A DNA stretch of 64,000 bases from Pseudorhizobium banfieldiae (GCF_000967425.1 NZ_FO082820.1:1550001-1614000), one strand, 5' to 3'; shown: positions 54,109 through 63,118, counted from the stretch's first letter. Numbers and translations are program-made. The notes: generated by a model from the sequence alone, not told the origin.

Positions 54109-54799
54109 TGTCGGATCTCGCAAAGCGATAACCGACGCCGCGGACGGTGGTGATGTAGCCGGGCTGGCCCTTGTCGGCGAGCTTTCGCCTGAGGTTGGCG
54201 ACGTGGGTGTCGATGGTCCGGTCAAGGGCGTCGCTGTCCGGCATGGAAGCATCCAGCAGGGAGGCGCGATCGAAGGTCCTGAACGGGAAGCGGATGAGGC
54301 ACGCCAGGAGCCGGAATTCCGTCAGCGTCAAGGAGAGACCTGTTTCCGTGCCGTCGGCGATGATCACCGCGGTATGGGAGTCCAGCCGGACCTCGATCTC
54401 GTCATGTCGGAGCACGGCCTCCGGGGCCACGCCCCTGGTGCGCTTCAGGACGGCGCCGACGCGCGCGACGACTTCCTGCGGATTGAAAGGCTTGGTGACG
54501 TAGTCGTCGGCACCGAGTTTCAGCCCGAGCAGCTTGTCGGTGTCGTCGTCCATGGCCGACACGAAGATGACGGGGACGCTCGATTCGGAGCGGATCCTGG
54601 CCAGCACGTCGAAGCCGTCCATGTCGGGCAATCCGACGTCCAGCAGGATGAGATCCGGCCGCAGCATCTTGTGGTGGGTCAAGGCTGTCCGGCCGTTTGC
54701 GGCGGCGACCGTGCGGTAGCCGCCGCGCTGCAGATAGCGATCGAGCAGCAATGCGATCTCGGCATCATCTTCAACAAGCAAAATCAGAGAAGAGAACAT
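54101..54799 (-). CDS. OmpR-family response regulator
   Basis: A 232-residue DNA-binding regulator: a receiver domain with acidic pocket ED10-12 and phosphoacceptor D54 (LILLDVGLPD), the conserved Lys in DDYVTKPFNP, and a C-terminal winged helix (LTLTEFRLLACLI, DRTIDTHVANLRRKL, VRGVGYRF). It is first in a two-gene operon with the sensor kinase. Its promoter faces away from the PAP2 phosphatase gene across a 93-bp gap, so that gene is an obvious candidate target; the link is inference. Confidence 0.93.
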   Translation of the reverse strand: MFSSLILLVEDDAEIALLLDRYLQRGGYRTVAAANGRTALTHHKMLRPDLILLDVGLPDMDGFDVLARIRSESSVPVIFVSAMDDDTDKLLGLKLGADDYVTKPFNPQEVVARVGAVLKRTRGVAPEAVLRHDEIEVRLDSHTAVIIADGTETGLSLTLTEFRLLACLIRFPFRTFDRASLLDASMPDSDALDRTIDTHVANLRRKLADKGQPGYITTVRGVGYRFARSDNG

Positions 54800-54892
54800 C
54801 GCACTTTTTCTTCGTTCACTGCGCCTCCACGGGATCTCCGCTGAATCTTGACAAACCTTGCGGAAGCAGAGGCCGTCAGTGAGGAGCGCGAT

Positions 54893-55666
54893 ATGAACTT
54901 ATCGATCGTCAGGAAAAGTGCAAATTCACAGACGATTCGGGCGTGCGGGACAAGAAGAGATGCCTTGCAATGCGCTCTCCTTGCCCTGGGTGCAGCCTCT
55001 ATCCTGTTTGCGGCCGTTCCGGAGCTGGACCTCATCGTAAGCGGCCTCTTCTGGCGCCCCGACGAGGGTTTCGTGCTTTCCGACAACAGCTTGCTGCTCC
55101 TTGTCCGCGATGCGAACAGGCTTCTGCCCTGGCTCGTCATCGCCCTCGTATCGATCCTGTTGATCGTTCCAGAGATCTGTCGCTCGAAGCTACGCGTGCC
55201 TGCCCCGCACAAACTGGTTTTCGTCCTCGCCTTCTTCGCCCTAGGACCGGGTTTGATGGTGCAGATCATGAAGGGCCTGGTCGGGCGAGTGCGTCCGCGC
55301 CGCATCGAGGAATTCGGCGGCACGGGAACATTCACTCCTCCCTGGGACCTTTCCGACCATTGCTTGCGCAATTGCTCCTTCATCTCTGGCGAGGCGGCCA
55401 GCGCGTTCGCACTGTTGACGCTCGTCGTGCTCCTCCCGCTGTCATACAGGCGAACCTACCTGATCTTGATGGGGATTGTTGCAGCCGCATTCTCGTTCAA
55501 CAGGGTGGTGTTCGGAGCTCACTTCTTCTCTGACGTCGTTCTGGCCTGGAATGTGATGACGGTTGTCGCTCTGGTGTTGTGGCGGTGGATTTCTTTGAAC
55601 GCGCGGTGGATCGACGGACTGTTGCTGCGGCGCGAGCAGCCGTCGCGCCCGAATGAAGGGACGTAA
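54893..55666 (+). CDS. PAP2-family membrane phosphatase with altered motif 2
   Basis: A 257-residue integral membrane protein of the PAP2/lipid phosphatase superfamily, possibly acting on lipid A or phospholipid phosphates at the periplasmic face. Five to six membrane segments. Motif 1 is K127-x6-R134-P135 (KGLVGRVRP), motif 3 is R204-x5-H210-x3-D214 (RVVFGAHFFSD). Motif 2, normally SGH, reads S165-G166-E167. The start at 54893 follows GAGGAGC; a TTG 45 bases earlier is in frame but lies in a TTGACA sequence. It is divergent from the two-component operon. Confidence 0.82.
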   Translation: MNLSIVRKSANSQTIRACGTRRDALQCALLALGAASILFAAVPELDLIVSGLFWRPDEGFVLSDNSLLLLVRDANRLLPWLVIALVSILLIVPEICRSKLRVPAPHKLVFVLAFFALGPGLMVQIMKGLVGRVRPRRIEEFGGTGTFTPPWDLSDHCLRNCSFISGEAASAFALLTLVVLLPLSYRRTYLILMGIVAAAFSFNRVVFGAHFFSDVVLAWNVMTVVALVLWRWISLNARWIDGLLLRREQPSRPNEGT

Positions 55667-55752
55667 GGGCCGGCCCTCGAGCACCCTCGGGGCGTAAACT
55701 CTTGATCGGCCGTCTTGCGCCTGTCACGAAGGCTCTCGAGATTGGCGGGGCC

Positions 55753-56526
55753 ATGGCTGCAATGCGGAAGACCAGATCGACGAACCTGCCGGCGCCCTAT
55801 CTGAAGCGCCTTTCGGTGCGAGAGGATGCAAGCCTCGGCGGCGACTATCCGTTCAACCTTCCCTGGCTCGACGGCGATTTTTCCCTCGATTTCGTAACCC
55901 CCGTGACGATCATCGTGGGGGAGAACGGCACGGGGAAATCAACGCTGATCGAGGCGGTCGCGGCACTCTGCGGCTATGACGAGGCGGGCGGCGGCAAGGG
56001 CTACAGGCCGCTGGACCATTCCCGCGCGGTCGACCGGAGCGGTGCGCTGCTGGCCTCCGCGCTCCGGGCGGCCTGGCTGCCCAAGGTGACGGCGGGCTGG
56101 TTCTTTCGCGCCGAATCCTTCTTCTCGGTCGCCCGCTTCCTCGACGAAGCCGCCCGCGACGCCCATGCGGCACCGCCGGACTTTCTGTCCTGGAGCCATG
56201 GCGAAGGCTTCGTGCGCTTCTTCGAGGAGCGCATGAGCCGGCAGGGCATTTATTTCCTCGACGAGCCGGAAAGCGCGCTTTCGCCAAAGCGCCAGCTGGA
56301 ACTCCTGCGGCTTCTGCACCAGATCCAGGAGACGGCCAGCGCCCAGATCATCATGGCGACCCATTCGCCCATCCTGATGGCGGTGCCGGGTGCGCGGCTC
56401 CTGGAGATCACCCGCGGAGGCCTTATCGAGACGGAGCTTCGCCAGACACGGCATTTCCGGCTCTACCAGGATTTCACCAGCGACCCGGAGGACTTCGTCG
56501 ACCGGGCGTTGCGGGACGAGATATGA
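55753..56526 (+). CDS. AAA-family ATPase of the RecF/ABC-like type
   Basis: A 257-residue single-domain ATPase. Walker A GENGTGKS (56-63), a signature-like WSHGEGF region, Walker B YFLDEPESALSP near residue 167, and a switch His in MATHSPILM near residue 203 give the order of an ABC/SMC-type head without a coiled-coil insert. Such stand-alone predicted ATPases (COG3910 type) are common and uncharacterised. The start at 55753 follows GGCGGGG; MRKTRSTNLP nine bases later is possible. It has no obvious partner gene. Confidence 0.8.
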   Translation: MAAMRKTRSTNLPAPYLKRLSVREDASLGGDYPFNLPWLDGDFSLDFVTPVTIIVGENGTGKSTLIEAVAALCGYDEAGGGKGYRPLDHSRAVDRSGALLASALRAAWLPKVTAGWFFRAESFFSVARFLDEAARDAHAAPPDFLSWSHGEGFVRFFEERMSRQGIYFLDEPESALSPKRQLELLRLLHQIQETASAQIIMATHSPILMAVPGARLLEITRGGLIETELRQTRHFRLYQDFTSDPEDFVDRALRDEI

Positions 56527-56662
56527 TGGGCGGCGAGGGGGCGCCCCGGGGCGTGTGGCCGGCGCGGCTGCCTTGTGAAATATCCCTATCCGCCTCTGGT
56601 GCTTCCCGCGCAAAGGCTTTAGCTTCCGGCTTTCCCTTTTTCCTGTTTGTTTGAGGCGTCTT

Positions 56663-57964
56663 ATGGCCGAGCCTTCCCTGTTAGCCCGTCTTGTTGCCCT
56701 TGTGGGCGATGTCACCGTTGCCGTCCGTCATTCCCGCGATGGCGAGCGCGCGCCGATCTATGGCACTGCGCCGGCCATTCCGGAGGCGAAGCCGCAAGGC
56801 AAGCTGCCGACCCTGAAGATGCCGACGGCGAAGGGCTGGGAGGGTGATCACAAGCCGACCGCAGCGCCGGGGCTGAAGGTCAATGCCTTTGCGCGCGGGC
56901 TCACGCATCCGCGCAACATGCATGTGCTGCCGAACGGCGACGTGCTGGTGGCCGAATCGATGAGCGAGCCGGACAAGCCCGGCAGCCTCTTCGACCATGC
57001 CATGACCGCGACGATGAAGCGGGCGCGGGCGGCGGGCGACAGTCCCAACCGGGTGACGTTGCTGCGCGACGCCGACGGCGACGGCGTGGCGGAGGAGAAC
57101 CATGCCTATCTCGAAAACGTACGCCAGCCCTTCGGCATCGCGCTGATCGGCGACACGCTCTATGTCGGGGCAAGCGATGCGCTGCTCGCCTATCCCTACG
57201 AGCCCGGCGCGACGCGGATTTCCCAGCCGGGCCGCAAGCTGATGGACCTCATTCCGGGCGGCCACTGGACGCGCAACCTGATTGCCAGCAAGGACAAAAC
57301 CAAGCTCTATGTGGCGGTGGGGTCGCTCAGCAACATCGCCGAGCACGGCATGTCGGTGGAGGAAAACCGCGCCTGCATCCACGAATACGACATCGCCTCC
57401 GGGCAGTCGCGCGTCTTCGCGGGCGGCCTTCGCAATCCGGTCGGCATGGCCTGGGAGCCGTCGCGGGACATGCTCTGGACGGTGGTCAACGAGCGCGACG
57501 GGCTGGGCGACGAGACGCCGCCGGACTACCTGACCTCGGTCGTCGACGGCGGCTTCTACGGCTGGCCCTTCTGCTACTGGGACCGGGTGGTGGACGACCG
57601 GGTGCCGCAGGATGCCGCCAAGGTCGCCTCGGCGCTGCAGCCGGATTATGCGCTCGGCGGCCATACGGCCTCGCTCGGGCTCTGCTGGCTGCCGGAGGGA
57701 ACGCTGCCGGGCTTTCCGGCCGGCATGGCGATCGGCCAGCATGGCTCGTGGAATCGCTCCAAGCTTTCCGGCTACAAGCTCGCCTTCGTCGCCTTCGAGA
57801 ACGGCAGGCCGGTCGGCATGCCGCGCGAGATCCTCACCGGCTTCCTGTCGCCGGACGAGAAGCATTCCTACGGCCGCCCGGTCGGCGTGGCGCTGGCAAG
57901 CGACGGCGCGGTGCTGATGGCGGATGATGTGGGCGACGTCATCTGGCGCGTCACCGGGGCGTGA
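56663..57964 (+). CDS. PQQ-dependent sugar (sorbosone-type) dehydrogenase
   Basis: A 433-residue beta-propeller protein resembling L-sorbosone and related soluble quinoprotein sugar dehydrogenases: LTHPRNMHVLPNGDVLVAES, VRQPFGIALIGDTLYVG, FAGGLRNPVGMAWEP, VVDGGFYGWPFCYWD and a final GAVLMADDVGDVIWRV. A short hydrophobic N terminus (SLLARLVALVGDVTVAV) might be a weak membrane anchor, but no clear signal-peptidase site is seen. The cofactor and substrate cannot be confirmed from sequence. The start at 56663 (MAEPSLL) is preferred to the TTG at 56651. Confidence 0.82.
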   Translation: MAEPSLLARLVALVGDVTVAVRHSRDGERAPIYGTAPAIPEAKPQGKLPTLKMPTAKGWEGDHKPTAAPGLKVNAFARGLTHPRNMHVLPNGDVLVAESMSEPDKPGSLFDHAMTATMKRARAAGDSPNRVTLLRDADGDGVAEENHAYLENVRQPFGIALIGDTLYVGASDALLAYPYEPGATRISQPGRKLMDLIPGGHWTRNLIASKDKTKLYVAVGSLSNIAEHGMSVEENRACIHEYDIASGQSRVFAGGLRNPVGMAWEPSRDMLWTVVNERDGLGDETPPDYLTSVVDGGFYGWPFCYWDRVVDDRVPQDAAKVASALQPDYALGGHTASLGLCWLPEGTLPGFPAGMAIGQHGSWNRSKLSGYKLAFVAFENGRPVGMPREILTGFLSPDEKHSYGRPVGVALASDGAVLMADDVGDVIWRVTGA

Positions 57965-58012
57965 CACGGCGATCGGTCAGGCGCGTCCGTAACACTCGCC
58001 GCCCGACGACAG

Positions 58013-58043
58013 CAAAAAAAGGCGGCGGGATGACCCGCCGCCT
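58013..58043 (-). terminator. Intrinsic terminator of the PRC-barrel gene
   Basis: Perfect 10-bp arms AGGCGGCGGG (58020-58029) and CCCGCCGCCT (58034-58043) with an ATGA loop. On the minus strand the hairpin is followed by a run of T residues (A7 at 58014-58020), so it terminates the leftward gene ending at 58067. Confidence 0.88.
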
Positions 58044-58066
58044 CCAATGAGCCGGATCGCCGGCAA

Positions 58067-59410
58067 TCAGCGTGCGCCGAGCGTGACCGGATGGTCATCG
58101 GGAAGCGCCTGATAACGGTCGCTCTGGAAGTTCTCCATGCCCTCGATCTGGCGTTCGGTGACGTTCGGCGCCTCGAGCGTTTCCTGGTCGGTGACGTGGA
58201 GCGCCGAGAGCGGAACGGCTGCGCGGTTTTCACCGAGACCCAGGAAGCCACCGGAGGTGACGACCGCATAAAGGCGGTTGTCGACGTTCACTACCTCTTC
58301 GATGTCGCCGAGCTCGTTGCCGTTGGCGCCGACGATGTCATAGTCCTTAATGTTGGCGACGGTCAGCGAGACCTCACGGGAAGATCCGGCCGCGACAGCG
58401 GAATTTGCGTCGTCCCGGGCGCTGCCCTCTGAAATCGCCGCGGTGTTCTGGCGGTCCACCTCGTCGCCGTCCTCGTTACGGGCCTGGCGCTCTTCGGCGG
58501 CCTGGCGGTTGTGGTTGCCGGCCGTCTGCCGTTCGCCCTGCTCGAACCGAACTTCCGGCTCGCCTTCGGCACGGTTCACCCGAACCTGCGCTTCCTCGGC
58601 GGTGTAGCGGATTTCCGGCTCCTGCTCGGAACGCTGCATCTGCACCACGGGCTCGCCGGAGCGCTGAAGCTGGACATTGGCCTGCTCCTGACCCTGGTTG
58701 CCCTGCCTGCGAACCTGCGGCTGACTTTCGCTGACCTGCACCTGCGGCTCGCCCTGCTCGACCTGGACTTCCGGCTGCGACTGGCTCACCTGCACGTCGG
58801 GCTCAGGCATGCGCACGGTGATCTGCGGCTGCGGAATGTTGACGGTCACGGTCGGCGCGGGCTGGTGCACGGTGATCTCCGGCTGCTGCTGCTGGACGGA
58901 CACACGCGGATTGGCCTGCTGCACGGTGACGTCCGGCTCCGGAACATCAACGAGGATCGACGCCTGATCCTCGACGACCACGTCGGCTTCGCCCGTGGCA
59001 TTCCGGCGCTGGCGGTCCATGTTCGCCATCTGCTCTTCCACCCGGCCAAGTGCTTCTTCGGCCTGCTGCGAATTCTGCTGGGCCAAGGCCTGCTCGGCCT
59101 CCTGCAGCGGCTGGCGGATCTGCGCGACGGAATTGCTGCGCGTGCCCTCGGGACGGTTCTGTGCCTGCTGGTTCAGCTGGCCACGAGCTTCCTGGACGGC
59201 CTGGCGTGCAGCCTGGATATCGTCGTTGTCAAGCGCCTGCAGGGCCCGCTGGATATGCGCCTGGACGCGGGTCGCGGCGGCATCGGGGCGCGTCGATTGG
59301 ACTGCGCTGTTGTTCTGATTGTTGGAGGTCGCCGGCGTCTGTTGTGCGAGCGCGTTCGCCGGAACGAGTGCGGTACCTGCCATAAGGGCAGCAACATAGA
59401 TCATCTTCAT
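58067..59410 (-). CDS. Secreted repeat-rich protein with C-terminal PRC-barrel domain
   Basis: A 447-residue exported protein of unknown function. A signal peptide ends at A22 (NALA|QQTP). Residues about 40-135 are a Gln/Ala-rich helical region (LDNDDIQAARQAVQEARGQLNQQAQ). Residues about 150-285 carry many short repeats of the pattern P-x-V-x-V-x-Q/E (PDVTVQQANPRVSVQQQQPEITVHQPAPTV and on), likely extended beta strands. The C terminus (about 355-440, YDIVGANGNELGDIEEVVNVDNRLYAVV) is a PRC-barrel. Very acidic, Gln-rich composition suits a periplasmic or surface stress protein. It is monocistronic. Confidence 0.82.
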   Translation of the reverse strand: MKMIYVAALMAGTALVPANALAQQTPATSNNQNNSAVQSTRPDAAATRVQAHIQRALQALDNDDIQAARQAVQEARGQLNQQAQNRPEGTRSNSVAQIRQPLQEAEQALAQQNSQQAEEALGRVEEQMANMDRQRRNATGEADVVVEDQASILVDVPEPDVTVQQANPRVSVQQQQPEITVHQPAPTVTVNIPQPQITVRMPEPDVQVSQSQPEVQVEQGEPQVQVSESQPQVRRQGNQGQEQANVQLQRSGEPVVQMQRSEQEPEIRYTAEEAQVRVNRAEGEPEVRFEQGERQTAGNHNRQAAEERQARNEDGDEVDRQNTAAISEGSARDDANSAVAAGSSREVSLTVANIKDYDIVGANGNELGDIEEVVNVDNRLYAVVTSGGFLGLGENRAAVPLSALHVTDQETLEAPNVTERQIEGMENFQSDRYQALPDDHPVTLGAR

Positions 59411-59669
59411 GGATGTTACCTCTCTATCTCATGATTGGTTCTCCATGCGCCGGGGTGTCTGGGACGTGCTGTCCTCGCCGTACGCACACCCTCCTAAGTC
59501 GGAGCGCGGGCGACAGTTCCAGAAAAAGCCGTAATTTTGCCTTCTTCTTCAACAGCAACATCAATGGGTTGGCGTTTTGCTGCTGCTGAGCAGCAGGGCA
59601 GGGACGGGGAGCGGCCGCGCCGCGCCCCTTCCGCACAGGGCGGGGTTCCAGCCGTCGGAGCCGCCGGTT

Positions 59670-59903
59670 CTATGCGCTCTTGAACGTCACCGTCACGCCG
59701 CGCTGGCGGAAATAGGCCTGCATCAGCTTGCGGCCGGAACGGTTGTTCTGGGCGAGCCTAGCGGGATCGAAGACGGCTTCCTTCTGGCCTTCGCGGGCGA
59801 GGGCTGCCTTGAGGCTCGCGATATGGGTGTCGAGATCGGCATTGTCGGCCGCCAGCGACTGGTAGATACGATCGGTGGCCTCGGCCACGGTCAGTTCGCT
59901 CAC
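59670..59903 (-). CDS. Small conserved hypothetical protein
   Basis: A 77-residue protein, SELTVAEATDRIYQSLAADNADLDTHIASLKAALAREGQKEAVFDPARLAQNNRSGRKLMQAYFRQRGVTVTF. The N-terminal half is helical and may form a coiled coil; the C-terminal half is basic. The start is GTG at 59903 because AGGAG lies 7 bases upstream; a longer reading runs into the neighbouring gene's leader and has non-native composition. It is 73 bp after the next hypothetical gene on the same strand and may be cotranscribed. No function is assigned. Confidence 0.62.
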   Translation of the reverse strand: MSELTVAEATDRIYQSLAADNADLDTHIASLKAALAREGQKEAVFDPARLAQNNRSGRKLMQAYFRQRGVTVTFKSA

Positions 59904-59976
59904 CGGGATACTCCTGTTGGTGTCGTGTGGCGGGCGCTTAGCATGATTTTCAGCTTTGCCATACCGGGACGGCGGT

Positions 59977-60609
59977 TCAGCGGAGGAGGCCGTCGAGGTC
60001 GAAATCGTCCCATCCGGCGAGCGGCGGTGATTCGCTTGAAGCACTGCCTGCGGTTTTCGGGCTAGACTTGTTCTTCTTCAGCGAGCGGGCGAGCTTTGCC
60101 TTGGAGGCAGCACGTCGCCGGTTTTCGGCCGCCGCTGCCTTGTCGTGCTCGCGCCATTCGTCCACCGTGCCGTTGTCGAGCAGGTCCTTGACGAGCTTCG
60201 GATCGAAGACATGGAACGTAATCTGACGGGCGCGGCCCCGAAGCTTGACGGTGCGCGTGCCGGCACTTTTGAGCCGTCCGTCCTCCAGCCAGCGGTGGCG
60301 CTCGGTGGTGGAGATTGACAGGATATCCTGGATCTCGCGTGGGATAACCGGCAGGTCCTCGATGGATTCGAGGGCTCTCGACACGCTGGCCGCCGTGTGG
60401 CGGAATTCCGTCTCGGCGTCTTCGGGCATGGAGAGCGTCAGGGTTGCGACGGTATATTCGAGCGACTTGCGCACCGCCATCGGCAACCGCGCGCGGATTT
60501 CCAGAAGGATTCCCTTGGCCCGAACGAGGGAGCCAAAGGTTGCTGGCGCCGGCAGGCTCCAGGTTTCGGTGAGTGTCGGGATGTCCGTGGTTTTCTTGCT
60601 CTTCGCCAT
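59977..60609 (-). CDS. Conserved hypothetical protein, possibly nucleic-acid binding
   Basis: A 210-residue protein I do not recognise. It has a helical N-terminal half (LEYTVATLTLSMPEDAETEFRHTAASVSRALESIEDLPVIP), a central stretch resembling a helix-turn-helix (EIQDILSISTTERHRWLEDGRL), a short beta region (TVKLRGRARQITFHVFDPKLVKDLL), and a strongly basic Lys/Ala-rich segment (RRRAASKAKLARSLKKNKSS) before an acidic end (GWDDFDLDGLL). These features suggest DNA or RNA binding; this is inference. Good coding character, no truncation seen. Confidence 0.65.
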   Translation of the reverse strand: MAKSKKTTDIPTLTETWSLPAPATFGSLVRAKGILLEIRARLPMAVRKSLEYTVATLTLSMPEDAETEFRHTAASVSRALESIEDLPVIPREIQDILSISTTERHRWLEDGRLKSAGTRTVKLRGRARQITFHVFDPKLVKDLLDNGTVDEWREHDKAAAAENRRRAASKAKLARSLKKNKSSPKTAGSASSESPPLAGWDDFDLDGLLR

Positions 60610-60779
60610 CGCGGCAGCATGTGGCGATCGGGAGAGCTGGCGTCAATGGATGAGCGGCCGGCGCCCACCCCGGCAGATCAAAATGACTCGCCAGCGATTG
60701 AGGCCTGGCCCAAGCTCGGTTACCACCTTCAGGAAGAAGCGGGTGCGGCGGTGGACCTTGTTCACGGCAAGGAGGGCGA

Positions 60780-62177
60780 ATGGACGGCGATAGGATCAAA
60801 GCGACCGTCGCGCGGCAGAAGGCGGCAGTTGCGGAACGGCGGCTGCGCTTCGGGCTGGAGGAGCGGAAGGGAGCTCTTGCCCATCTGCGCCAGACCATCG
60901 AGCGGCGCGAGCGGGATATCGTTGAGGCCCTCCGTCGCGATTTCGGCAAGCCGGAGCCCGAGGTCATCCTGACCGAGATCCTGCCGGTGCTGCAGGAAAT
61001 CCGCCATACGATGCGGCACCTGAAGCGGTGGATGCGGGAACGGCGCGTTGCGCCGACACTTGCCACCCTCGGCACCTCTGCTCGCATCCGTCCGGAGCCG
61101 CGCGGGGTCTGCCTGATCATCGCGCCGTGGAACTATCCGTTCAACCTGGCGCTCGGGCCGCTCGTCTCAGCGCTGGCGGCAGGGAACAGTGCGGTGGTCA
61201 AACCGTCGGAGATGACGCCCGCCACCTCGCAGGTGATCGCCGACATCATCGAGGAGACCTTTCCGCCCGATCTCGTCGCTGTCGTCCAGGGCGGCCGGGA
61301 GGTCTCGCAGCAGCTTCTCGACCAGCCCTTCGACCATATCTTCTTCACCGGCAGTCCAGAGGTCGGCAGGATCGTCATGGCGGCAGCAGCTCGGCACTTG
61401 TCCTCGGTGACGCTGGAGCTCGGTGGCAAGTCGCCCACCATTGTCGGGCCGGGTGCCGATCTCGGCAAGGCAGCGCGCTGGATCGCCTTCGGCAAATTCG
61501 TCAATGCCGGCCAGACCTGCATCGCCCCCGACCACGTCTTCGTCCATCGCAGCATCGAGGTGCAGTTTGCCGAGGCGCTGCGGGCAGCGATCCGCCATGC
61601 CTATGGCGCCGACGCGCGGACGAGCCGCGACTATGCCCGCATCGTCAACGCCCACCACGCCGAGCGCCTGCATGGCCTGCTCCAGGATGCGACGGACAAG
61701 GGCGCCCGGATCAGCTTGGGCGGCGAGGCGGAGGGCACCTATCTTGCGCCGACACTGATCGAGGCGATCACGCCGCAGATGAACATCGACCGCGAGGAAA
61801 TCTTCGGTCCGGTTCTGCCGATCATGGCCTATGACGGGCTGGACGAGGTGATTGACCGTATCAACGCGCGGCCGAAGCCGCTGGCGCTCTACGTCTTCGA
61901 GAAAGATGCCGCCTTTGCCGAGGAGATCGTCGCCCGCACCTCTTCCGGCGGCGTCGGCGTCAACCTGACGACCATGCACTACACTCATGCGGGACTGCCG
62001 TTCGGCGGCGTCAACAATTCCGGCATCGGCGCGGCACACGGGCATTTCGGCTTCCAGGCCTTCAGCCACGACAAGCCGATCCTCAAGGAGCGCTGGTCGG
62101 CGGTGCCGATGCTCTTTCCGCCCTATCGGCCGCGCGTCGAGCGGCTGATCCGCATGGCAAAGCGTTTCCTCGGATAG
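60780..62177 (+). CDS. NAD(P)-dependent aldehyde dehydrogenase (class 3-like)
   Basis: Oxidises an aldehyde to the acid. The 465-residue length and short N terminus match the class-3/coniferyl-aldehyde group. The Rossmann region APWNYPFNLALGPLVSALAAGN is intact, the general base is E213 (LELGGKSP) and the nucleophile C247 (NAGQTCIAPD), 34 residues apart as expected. The C terminus has LPFGGVNNSGIGAAHGHFGFQAFSHDK. A mildly hydrophobic tail (ERWSAVPMLFPPYRPRVERLIRMAKRFLG) may contact membranes. It has GGAGGGC just before the ATG and ends 8 bp from a convergent exporter gene. Confidence 0.93.
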   Translation: MDGDRIKATVARQKAAVAERRLRFGLEERKGALAHLRQTIERRERDIVEALRRDFGKPEPEVILTEILPVLQEIRHTMRHLKRWMRERRVAPTLATLGTSARIRPEPRGVCLIIAPWNYPFNLALGPLVSALAAGNSAVVKPSEMTPATSQVIADIIEETFPPDLVAVVQGGREVSQQLLDQPFDHIFFTGSPEVGRIVMAAAARHLSSVTLELGGKSPTIVGPGADLGKAARWIAFGKFVNAGQTCIAPDHVFVHRSIEVQFAEALRAAIRHAYGADARTSRDYARIVNAHHAERLHGLLQDATDKGARISLGGEAEGTYLAPTLIEAITPQMNIDREEIFGPVLPIMAYDGLDEVIDRINARPKPLALYVFEKDAAFAEEIVARTSSGGVGVNLTTMHYTHAGLPFGGVNNSGIGAAHGHFGFQAFSHDKPILKERWSAVPMLFPPYRPRVERLIRMAKRFLG

Positions 62178-62185
62178 CGACCCGT

Positions 62186-63049
62186 TCAGCGGGCAAATCG
62201 TTTCGCGCCGGCGACGCAGAGGATGACGGCGAGCGTTACCGCCAGCATCGCCGGGCTCACGGCCTCGCCGAGCAGGGTAGCCGCCAGCGCTAGGCCCAGG
62301 AAGGGCTGCAGCAGTTGCAGCTGTCCGACGCCCGCGATGCCGCCGAGCGCAAGGCCGCGATACCAGAACACGAAGCCGACCAGCATGCTGAAGACGGACA
62401 CATAGGCGAGGCCGAGCCACGCGGGGCCGCCAGCGGTTTCCAGCGTTGGCGGCACCGTGGCGAGCGCCAGCGCCACCATCACCGGCAGCGACAGGACGAG
62501 CGCCCAGGAAATCACCTGCCAGCCGCCGAGCCGCCGGGAGAGGCGGGCGCCTTCGGCGTAGCCCAGCCCGCAGGCGAGGATGGCCGCCAGCATCAGCATG
62601 TCACCGGTCGGTGACGTGGTCAGGCCGTCCTTCAGCGCAAACCCCGCCACCAGCGCACTGCCGAGGCAGGAGAACAGCCAGAAGGCCGGCTTCGGCCGGT
62701 CCCCGCCGCGAAAGACGCCGAAGAGGGCGGTAGCCAGGGGCAGGAGGCCGACGAAGACGATCGAGTGCGCGGCGGTAACGTGCTCCAGCGCCAGGGCCGT
62801 CAACAGCGGGAAGCCAACCACGACGCCGAGCGCCACGACCGCCAGCGGCAGGAGGTCGGTCCGCACCGGCCGCTTTTCGCGGAAGGCGGCGAGGAGGAGA
62901 ATTGCAAGGAGACCGGCGATCGCGGCGCGGGCACCCGTGAGGAAGAGCGGGTGGAAATCCGCCACCGCGACCCGCGTTGCCGGCAGCGATCCGCTGAAGA
63001 TCACGACGCCCAGGAACCCGTTGATCCAGCCGCTCGTCGTCCTGTCCAT
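62186..63049 (-). CDS. EamA/DMT-superfamily transporter
   Basis: A 287-residue inner-membrane protein with ten predicted segments in two EamA repeats (GVVIFSGSLPATRVAVADFHPLFLTGARAAIAGLLA early; SVFSMLVGFVFWYRGLALGGIAGVGQLQLLQPFLGL late). Family members export amino acids or metabolites. The start at 63049 gives MDRTTSGWINGFLG with GGAAGGAAC upstream. It is divergent from the MocR-type regulator gene, with a palindromic site between them; control by that regulator is likely but not proven. Confidence 0.88.
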   Translation of the reverse strand: MDRTTSGWINGFLGVVIFSGSLPATRVAVADFHPLFLTGARAAIAGLLAILLLAAFREKRPVRTDLLPLAVVALGVVVGFPLLTALALEHVTAAHSIVFVGLLPLATALFGVFRGGDRPKPAFWLFSCLGSALVAGFALKDGLTTSPTGDMLMLAAILACGLGYAEGARLSRRLGGWQVISWALVLSLPVMVALALATVPPTLETAGGPAWLGLAYVSVFSMLVGFVFWYRGLALGGIAGVGQLQLLQPFLGLALAATLLGEAVSPAMLAVTLAVILCVAGAKRFAR

Positions 63050-63118
63050 GCTGTTGTTCCTTCCGTTTCCGTGATGTTGGAGGCTAGGACGTCGTGGATG
63101 GCTTTTGAAGCGACGGTG

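Noticed and set aside
54848..54892. Upstream TTG start for the PAP2 phosphatase
   Set aside because: The TTG is part of a TTGACA sequence that may be a promoter element, and the ATG at 54893 has GAGGAGC at good spacing.
60647..60779. Possible small coding frame just before the aldehyde dehydrogenase (starts MDERPAPTPADQN)
   Set aside because: It has no ribosome site and continues into the aldehyde dehydrogenase in a different frame with non-native composition; at most a gene remnant.
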